Below, piece by piece: positions 57,192 to 64,000 of a stretch of 64,000 nt of DNA. The notes under the pieces were generated by a model. The model saw nothing but the letters and a program-made list of their open reading frames with translations. It ran no database searches and was not told the origin of the DNA. Source of the stretch: Pseudomonas sp. DNDY-54 (GTDB taxonomy: Bacteria; Pseudomonadota; Gammaproteobacteria; Pseudomonadales; Pseudomonadaceae); NCBI RefSeq assembly GCF_019880365.1, contig NZ_CP082271.1:1178001-1242000 (forward strand). The letters are read 5' to 3'. How positions within the stretch are numbered: the stretch's first letter is position 1; each line of letters starts with the position of its first letter. Both the position numbers and the translations under genes were made by a program.

Positions 57192-58463
57192 CTAGCAGGA
57201 CGGCGGAAGAATTAGGATGGCGCGAAAATCGTTGACGTTGGTCCGTGTCGGGCCGGTCATCAGCAGCGCATCGAGCGCCTGGAAGTATCCGTAGCCGTTG
57301 TTGTCCGCCAGCTCGTCGGCGGCGTTCAGGCCAAGGGCTTCAGCGCGGCTATAGCTGTCCGGGGTCATCAGGGCGCCGGCGTTGTCTTCCGAGCCGTCGA
57401 TGCCGTCGGTGTCGCCTGCCAGTGCATAGACGTTGGGCAGCCCCTGGAGGTTTTCCGTCAGACCGAGGAGGAATTCAGCGTTACGCCCACCGCGGCCGTT
57501 ACCGCGCACCGTCACGGTGGTTTCACCGCCGGAAAGGATCACGCAGGGCGGCTTGATCGGCTGGCCATGTAGCACCACTTGCCGCGCGATGCCGCCATGG
57601 ACCTTGGCCACTTCCCGTGATTCGCCCTCCAGGTCACCGAGGATCAGCGGCGTGATGCCGGCAGCGCGGGCTTTTTCGGCCGCCGCATCAAGAGACTGCT
57701 GCGGCTTGGCGATCAGCTGGAAATGGCTACGCGACAGGCAAGGATCATCCGCCTTGACCGTCTCGGAACGTGGATCTTCCAGCCACGCGCGAACGTTGTA
57801 CGGAATCTCGATGTGATAGCGAGCCAGAATCGCCAGCGCCTGGGCCGAGGTGGTCGGGTCCGCCACGGTTGGGCCGGAGGCGATCACCGTGGCCTCGTCA
57901 CCCGGCACGTCGGAAATGGCATAGGTGTAAACGCTGGCTGGCCAGCAAGCCTTGGCCAGACGGCCGCCCTTGATCGCCGAGAGGTGTTTGCGCACGCAAT
58001 TCATCTCGCCGATGTGCGCGCCAGAGCGCAGCAGTGCCTTGTTGATCGCCTGCTTGTCGGCAAGGCTGATGCCCTCGGCCGGCAGCGCCAGCAAGGATGA
58101 GCCGCCGCCAGAGAGCAGGAAGATCACCCGGTCGCTTTCTTCGAGGTTGCTGACCATCTGCAGCACGCGCCGGGCCACGCGCTCACCGGCATCGTCCGGA
58201 ACCGGATGCGCGGCCTCGACCACCTCGATCTTGCGGCAGTCGGCGCCGTGGCCGTAGCGTGTTACCACCAGCCCGGAGAGTTCGCCTTCCCAGACCGCTT
58301 CGATGGCTTCGGCCATGGCGGCTGCCGCTTTACCTGCACCGATCACGATGGCCCGGCCGCTGCGGTCAGCCGGCAAATAGTTGGCCAGCACCTGGCGTGG
58401 ATGGGCGGCATCGATGGCGGCGGTGAACAGGTCGCGCAGAAAGGCTTGCGGGTCGAGGTTCAT
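57192..58463 (-). CDS. ttuD: Glycerate 2-kinase / hydroxypyruvate reductase (MOFRL family)
   Basis: 423 residues from the ATG at 58463 (TGGAG at six bases). N-terminal DUF4147 domain (AIVIGAGKAAAAMAEAIEAVWEG, LLSGGGSSLLALPAEGISL) and C-terminal MOFRL domain (ILSGGETTVTVRGNGRGGRNAEFLLGL, AGDTDGIDGSEDNAGA). Genes named ttuD are often annotated as hydroxypyruvate reductase, but biochemistry of the family supports glycerate 2-kinase, which fits a pathway ending in pyruvate kinase. A 19-bp inverted repeat lies 31 bp upstream. Confidence 0.92.
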   Translation of the reverse strand: MNLDPQAFLRDLFTAAIDAAHPRQVLANYLPADRSGRAIVIGAGKAAAAMAEAIEAVWEGELSGLVVTRYGHGADCRKIEVVEAAHPVPDDAGERVARRVLQMVSNLEESDRVIFLLSGGGSSLLALPAEGISLADKQAINKALLRSGAHIGEMNCVRKHLSAIKGGRLAKACWPASVYTYAISDVPGDEATVIASGPTVADPTTSAQALAILARYHIEIPYNVRAWLEDPRSETVKADDPCLSRSHFQLIAKPQQSLDAAAEKARAAGITPLILGDLEGESREVAKVHGGIARQVVLHGQPIKPPCVILSGGETTVTVRGNGRGGRNAEFLLGLTENLQGLPNVYALAGDTDGIDGSEDNAGALMTPDSYSRAEALGLNAADELADNNGYGYFQALDALLMTGPTRTNVNDFRAILILPPSC

Positions 58464-58809
58464 GTACAACTCCATCAAATAGGTCAGGTGCCCGATTCCA
58501 GACCTTAGGGCTCGGCATTGCAAGTACAAAAAGGCAAGCCCTAAGGTTTGGAATCGACCCACCCGGCAGTCAGGCCGTGACTCCTCGTGCCGAGCAGGTC
58601 GAAAGGGGTGCCGCCCGAGGGCAGCGATCGGATCGCAGATGCGCAGGGCTGAGGTTGTGGGGGACGCTGTGATTCCGACCCCATGCACCTCCAATCCGAC
58701 CCTTTGAGCATCGCTGGACCAAACGTTGCGGCTCCCACCACCTGGTCTGTCTGTCCCTGAAGGTGGGTGCTTGGCTCGGCGCAACGTGCTCGAAGGCTGA
58801 GGTTTCTGT
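58464..58809. other. ttuD-glxR gap inside the operon
   Basis: 346 bp without a supported gene, unusually long for this operon. It holds the inverted repeat at 58494-58555; the remainder shows no clear feature. Confidence 0.6.
58494..58555. repeat. 19-bp inverted repeat upstream of ttuD
   Basis: GATTCCAGACCTTAGGGCT (58494-58512) and AGCCCTAAGGTTTGGAATC (58537-58555) match at 18 of 19 positions, with a 24-bp spacer. In the operon RNA this forms one long hairpin ending about 30 nt before the ttuD start. No T-run follows, so it is not a classical terminator. Confidence 0.8.
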
Positions 58810-59700
58810 TTAGTCCTTGCGGATCGAGAAGTTGGCCATGTGCTCCAGACCCTTGATCAGCGCCGAGTGGTCCCAGCCGCTGCCGCCGATGGCTGCACAA
58901 GTGCTGAACACCTGCTGTGCGTTGGCCGTGTTGGGCAGGTTCAGGCCCAGTTCACGGGCGCCAGCCAGGGCAAGATTGAGGTCCTTCTGGTGCAGATTGA
59001 TGCGAAAGCCCGGGTCGAAGGTGCCCTTGATCATGCGCTCACCGTGCACTTCGAGGATCTTCGAGCCGGCGAAGCCGCCCATCAGTGCTTCGCGCACCTT
59101 GGCCGGATCGGCGCCGTTCTTCGCGGCGAACAGCAGTGCTTCGGCCACCGCCTGGATGTTCAGCGCGACGATGATCTGGTTCGCCACCTTGGCGGTCTGA
59201 CCGTCACCGTTGCCGCCGACGCGGGTGATGTTCTTGCCCATGACTTCGAACAGCGGCAGGGCGCGGGCGAAGCTTTCTTCGCTGCCACCGACCATGATCG
59301 ACAGGCTGCCGGCCTTGGCGCCGACTTCGCCGCCGGAAACCGGCGCATCGAGGTACTGCGCGCCGGTGGCGTTGATTTTCTCGGCGAACTGCTTGGTGGC
59401 GGTGGGGGAGATCGAGCTCATGTCGATCACCAGCTTGTTCGGGCCGACGCCTTCGGAAACCCCGTTCTCGTTGAACAGGACCTCTTCGACCTGCGGGGTG
59501 TCCGGCACCATGATGATGATGAACTCGGCTTCCTGGGCCACTTCCCTTGGATTGGCGAGGGCGACTGCGCCGCCTTCCAGCAGCGCCGCCGGCGCCTTGC
59601 CGTAATGTTCGGACAGGAAGATGTCGTGACCGGCTTTCTGCAGGTTCTGAGCCATGGGCAAGCCCATGATGCCGGTGCCGATGAATCCGATTTTAGCCAT
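58810..59700 (-). CDS. glxR: Tartronate semialdehyde reductase
   Basis: 296 residues from the ATG at 59700 (GAGGAG at seven bases). Reduces tartronate semialdehyde to glycerate with NAD(P)H. Beta-hydroxyacid dehydrogenase family: IGFIGTGIMGLPMAQNLQKAGH (dinucleotide loop), DAPVSGGEVGAKAGSLSIMVGG (substrate loop) and TAKVANQIIVALNIQAVAEALL (with the catalytic Lys). Ends YEHMANFSIRKD-like (LEHMANFSIRKD). Confidence 0.94.
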   Translation of the reverse strand: MAKIGFIGTGIMGLPMAQNLQKAGHDIFLSEHYGKAPAALLEGGAVALANPREVAQEAEFIIIMVPDTPQVEEVLFNENGVSEGVGPNKLVIDMSSISPTATKQFAEKINATGAQYLDAPVSGGEVGAKAGSLSIMVGGSEESFARALPLFEVMGKNITRVGGNGDGQTAKVANQIIVALNIQAVAEALLFAAKNGADPAKVREALMGGFAGSKILEVHGERMIKGTFDPGFRINLHQKDLNLALAGARELGLNLPNTANAQQVFSTCAAIGGSGWDHSALIKGLEHMANFSIRKD

Positions 59701-59865
59701 GATCTTTCTCCTCTTAATTCGTTTGGCAGGCCGCTTAAAAACTACCTGCGTTGGCAATACTTCGTTAAAAACAGCCTCAGAATGCTCATTTAGAACGCTA
59801 AACTCCGCTTCTTCGGCTGTTTTTGCCTCGTCTTGCCTGCCTCGCCTACGTTTTCCAACAGCCTG
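59701..59865. repeat. Dispersed repeat (TCAGAATGCTCATTT type), copy 1
   Basis: The hyi-glxR gap contains TCAGAATGCTCATTT (59777-59791) followed by GCTAAACTCCGCTTC. It is flanked by an inverted repeat AAAAACAGCC (59767-59776) / GGCTGTTTTT (59815-59824). The same 15-mer and a related tail recur upstream of gcl at 62758. Confidence 0.7.
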
Positions 59866-60648
59866 CTAAAGGATGTTGTGCGCCTTCATCCAGCCAAGGC
59901 CGGCTTCGGTGGTGGTGGCCGGCTTGTATTCGCAGCCGACCCAGCCCTGGTAGCCGATGCGGTCCAGGTGTTCGAATAGGAAGCGGTAGTTGATCTCGCC
60001 AGTACCCGGCTCGTTGCGGCCGGGGTTGTCGGCCAGCTGCACGTGGTTGATCGCCGCCAGGTTGGTTTCGATGGTCCTGGCCAGATCCCCCTCCATGATC
60101 TGCATGTGATAGATGTCGTACTGCAGGAACAGGTTGCTGCTGCCGACCTTGTCGCGGATCTCCAGCGCATGGGAGGTGTTGTTGAGGAAGAAGCGCGGGA
60201 TGTCGCGGGTGTTGATCATCTCCATGACCAGGCGGATGCCGGCGTCTTCGAGCTTCTTCGCCGCATAGCGCAAGTTCTCGATAAACGTCATCTCCAGTGT
60301 GCCGAGGTCGGCGCCCCGCGGAGCGATGCCGGCCAGACAGTTGACCTGCGTATTGCCCAGCACCTTGGCGTATTCAATGGCCTTATCGACACCCGCGCGG
60401 AATTCCTCGACGCGCTCCGGATCGCAGGCGATGCCACGGTCGCCACCGGCCCAGTCACCGGCCGGCAGGTTAAACAGCACCTGGGTCAGGCCGTTGGCAT
60501 CCAGCTTCGCCTTGATCTCCTCGGCGGGGAAGTCGTAGGGAAACAGGTACTCGACACCGCTGAAGCCAGCCTTGGCTGCGGCGGCGAAACGGTCCATGAA
60601 GTCCAGCTCGGTGAAGAGCATGGAGAGGTTGGCGGCAAAACGTGGCAT
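59866..60648 (-). CDS. hyi: Hydroxypyruvate isomerase
   Basis: 260 residues, normal length. AP-endonuclease-2-like TIM barrel (PRFAANLSMLFTELDFMDRFAAAAKAGF, VEYLFPYDFP, LQYDIYHMQIMEGD, INHVQLADNPGRNEPGTGEIN). Metal-binding Glu, Asp and His are in VMEMIN, YDIYHMQ and CEYKP. Interconverts hydroxypyruvate and tartronate semialdehyde. It follows gcl in transcription, with a repeat-filled gap. Confidence 0.94.
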   Translation of the reverse strand: MPRFAANLSMLFTELDFMDRFAAAAKAGFSGVEYLFPYDFPAEEIKAKLDANGLTQVLFNLPAGDWAGGDRGIACDPERVEEFRAGVDKAIEYAKVLGNTQVNCLAGIAPRGADLGTLEMTFIENLRYAAKKLEDAGIRLVMEMINTRDIPRFFLNNTSHALEIRDKVGSSNLFLQYDIYHMQIMEGDLARTIETNLAAINHVQLADNPGRNEPGTGEINYRFLFEHLDRIGYQGWVGCEYKPATTTEAGLGWMKAHNIL

Positions 60649-60681
60649 GGGTTACTCCTTGTGATCTGTAGGGATCATTTC

Positions 60682-60826
60682 GGTGGATGTGCTGCGCGAC
60701 ATCCATCCTTTGGTTTCAGCGGTGTTGCATGTGGTGGATATGCTTCGCGATATCCACCCTACGGTTGCTTCGGTGCCGTCGGTTGGCCTTGCGTAGGGTG
60801 GAAGACCGCGAAGCGTCTTCCACGCG
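60682..60826. repeat. Cluster of three REP-type palindromes
   Basis: GTGGATGT-GCTGCGCG-ACATCCAT (within 60682-60708), GTGGATAT-GCTTCGCG-ATATCCAC (within 60732-60764) and GTGGAAGAC-CGCGAAGC-GTCTTCCAC (within 60793-60826). All have GTAGGGTGGA-type flanks. They sit in the transcribed gap between gcl and hyi. Confidence 0.8.
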
Positions 60827-60869
60827 TGTGTCATGTCCACGCGTGTGTCATGTCCACGCGTGTGGCAAG
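60821..60869. repeat. 17-bp tandem repeat, three copies
   Basis: CACGCGTGTGTCATGTC at 60821-60837 and 60838-60854, identical, and a third copy 60855-60869 that diverges at its end. It overlaps the third REP palindrome and ends 19 bp past the gcl stop codon. Each unit includes the palindrome CACGCGTG. Confidence 0.85.
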
Positions 60870-60887
60870 TCGCGCTCGGTGTAACGG

Positions 60888-62669
<1,782 letters not shown>

Positions 62670-62958
62670 GCTCGTTCCTCCTGACTCTTAGAATCGGTTC
62701 ACGATCTGCTGCGCGTCGGTCCTGCTGCGTTAGAACCAGGCTGGATCGCCAGCCCGGTCAGAATGCTCATTTGCACCAGCAAACTCGAATGCGAGCTCAG
62801 TCCGCTTCCTCGCTTGCTTCTGCTTTGCAAGTCCCTCGCTCGCCAGATCGTGGCTGTTTTTTTATTCGATAGTTTTTATACGTGGCCCAAGCATGAAGGC
62901 CTGGCGTAGACGATGGAATTGGCCGAGACTTCAGTTCTGTCGATATCAGGAGTATCGA
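62670..62958. promoter_or_regulatory. gcl/LysR divergent promoter region with dispersed repeat copy 2
   Basis: 289 bp holding both promoters. TCAGAATGCTCATTT at 62758-62772 with the following AAACTC...CCGCTTC tail repeats the element in the hyi-glxR gap. The AT-rich part near 62856-62880 is a likely promoter for the LysR gene. Confidence 0.6.
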
Positions 62959-63867
62959 ATGGATCGTTATGCCGCCGTACATAGCTTCGTTTTGGTAGCG
63001 GAAGCGGGCAGTTTCGCTGCCGCTGCATTGAAGGAAGGGGTGACGCCCGTAGTGATGGGGCGCCGCCTCGATGCCCTGGAGCGTCACCTGGGCGTCAAGC
63101 TGATGCATCGCTCCACCCGTGGGCTGGCGCTGACCGATCTCGGCGAGCAATACCTGGAGCGCGCCCGTGCCTTGCTCAAGGACTTCGACGAGGCCGATGC
63201 CAGCATCGCCAAGGACCGCACCTCGGTACGCGGCCATCTGGTGATCTCCGCGCCGGCGGCTTTCGGTCGAAAACATATCGGCCCGCACGCACCGGCCTTC
63301 CAGGCGCGTTTCCCCGATCTGCAACTGTCATTCAACTTCACCGACAGCGTGGTCGACCTGGTGCGCCATGGTTACGACATGGGCATCCGCATCGGCGAGG
63401 TGACCGATCCCAACTACGTGGCGGTCAAGCTGTTCCCCAATCGCCGGGTGGTCTGCGGCGCGCCCGACTATTTCGAGCGCCACGGCGTGCCCCGTGAGCT
63501 GGAAGACCTGACGCGGCACAACTGCCTGGCCTTCAACCTGCAGGGCGGGCAGCAACGCGGCTGGACCTTCCTGCGCGACGGCAAGCAGGTGGCCGTGCGG
63601 GTGGATGGCAACCTCGACTGCAACGACGGCGAGCTGCTGTTCGACTGGGTCAAGCAGGGCCTCGGCATCGGCTGGCGCTCGACCTGGGAGATCCAGGCCG
63701 AACTCAAGCGCGGCGAGCTGGTGACCGTGCTCGATGACTATGCGCTGCCGGCTTATGACATCCAGGCGGTCTACCCGCAGCAGCGCTATCTGCCGGCCAA
63801 GGTGCGCTTCTTCATCGACTACCTGAAAGACATCTACAACGCACCCGGTTATTGGGAAGCACGCTGA
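62959..63867 (+). CDS. LysR-type regulator divergent from gcl
   Basis: 302 residues from the ATG at 62959 (AGGAG at six bases). HTH of the CrgA/YhjC-like group (MDRYAAVHSFVLVAEAGSFAAAALKEGVTPVVMGRRLDALERHLGVKL is the whole HTH region; key parts are SFAAAALKEG and RLDALERHLG). The effector domain contains LVISAPAAFGRKHIGPHAPAF, and WVKQGLGIGWRSTWEI. Position suggests it controls the gcl operon; other genes outside the window cannot be excluded. Confidence 0.85.
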   Translation: MDRYAAVHSFVLVAEAGSFAAAALKEGVTPVVMGRRLDALERHLGVKLMHRSTRGLALTDLGEQYLERARALLKDFDEADASIAKDRTSVRGHLVISAPAAFGRKHIGPHAPAFQARFPDLQLSFNFTDSVVDLVRHGYDMGIRIGEVTDPNYVAVKLFPNRRVVCGAPDYFERHGVPRELEDLTRHNCLAFNLQGGQQRGWTFLRDGKQVAVRVDGNLDCNDGELLFDWVKQGLGIGWRSTWEIQAELKRGELVTVLDDYALPAYDIQAVYPQQRYLPAKVRFFIDYLKDIYNAPGYWEAR

Positions 63868-63910
63868 GCCGGACCTCGCCAACAGGTGGGCCGCGCCGCG
63901 ATCCGCTCTA

Positions 63911-63936
63911 GCCGTAGGGAGGGCTTCAGCCCACCG
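63911..63936. repeat. REP-like element at the window end
   Basis: GCCGTAGGGAGGGCTTCAGCCCACC contains a GGGCT-TC-AGCCC dyad of the common GTAGGGTGGGCTTCAGCCCACC kind. A further partial copy (TGGTGGGCTAA) is cut by the right window edge. Confidence 0.55.
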
Positions 63937-64000
63937 GTTGACTCAGGCGGTCGGAGCGTTTTCGCAAGCGCGGTGGTTTCGTGACGATTTGGTGGGCTAA

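Noticed and set aside
56117..57235. 372-residue plus-strand frame opposite pyk
   Set aside because: Antisense shadow; pyk carries all pyruvate kinase motifs.
58541..58900. 119-residue frame covering the ttuD-glxR gap
   Set aside because: It overlaps the right arm of the inverted repeat and the end of glxR and has no recognisable features.
60821..60869. Possible small CRISPR array
   Set aside because: Units are contiguous 17-bp tandem copies without spacers and no cas genes are present.

Overview
The window reads as chromosomal DNA of a Pseudomonas of the P. stutzeri (Stutzerimonas) type. The reasons are the GC-rich coding, an OprD-family porin fragment, an OprO/OprP-like porin, the gene order gcl-hyi-glxR-ttuD-pyk (from memory, the same as in P. 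aeruginosa), an fhp-ppyR-like pair, and REP-type palindromes with the GCGAGCTTGCTCGC core. This assignment is inferred from gene content, not from a database match. No tRNA, rRNA, CRISPR array, prophage or plasmid function was seen. The only mobile element is one complete IS3-family insertion sequence.

Layout. 1-9.4 kb: the 3' end of an OprD-type porin, small VOC and YCII enzymes, a minus-strand run of RNase Z, a TonB-dependent siderophore-type receptor and a DUF4198 protein, then a TSUP transporter, a Mut7-C RNase-fold protein and a glutathione transferase. 9.5-20.8 kb: an HNH nuclease overlapping a small exported protein, a HIT hydrolase, a DUF445 membrane protein, several small acidic or stress-type proteins, three alpha/beta hydrolases, an SLC13/RCK transporter and a coupled response regulator-histidine kinase pair. 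21-26.8 kb: an MFS exporter with the IS3 element inserted 69 bp upstream of its start, an ankyrin protein, a di-heme peroxidase-like cytochrome, and two small genes. 27-39.9 kb: a FabH-like ketoacyl synthase, a phosphate-type porin, metR-exoD-metE, ybaK, mltF, a GIY-YIG protein, an extended GST and uppP. 40-51.4 kb: housekeeping genes (metG, apbC, csp, dcd, sodB, argO/argP), a coiled-coil membrane protein and a membrane-bound GGDEF protein with a degenerate active site. 51.5-55.5 kb: pncB with a DnaJ-zinc-finger microprotein, a KGG stress protein, and the nitric-oxide detoxification unit hmp/fhp-ppyR-like. 55.7-63.9 kb: the glyoxylate assimilation operon gcl-hyi-glxR-ttuD-pyk, with a divergent LysR gene as its candidate regulator.

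How genes work together. The gcl operon turns two glyoxylates into tartronate semialdehyde, then glycerate, then 2-phosphoglycerate, then pyruvate. metR lies in the metE neighbourhood, and two MetR-type boxes precede metE. argP and argO are divergent, as expected for a lysine/arginine exporter and its activator. Upstream of hmp there are three GGT-N7-ACC inverted repeats and a sigma-54-like promoter, the arrangement known for NorR-type NO sensing, although no norR/fhpR gene is adjacent.

The least ordinary signals are the triple NorR-type boxes, the SGTAF (degenerate GGDEF) protein that keeps an RxxD I-site, the 19-bp inverted repeat in front of ttuD, the REP and 17-bp tandem repeats inside the gcl operon, and the HNH/exported-protein overlap. 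I did not find a convincing, wholly new multi-gene system.
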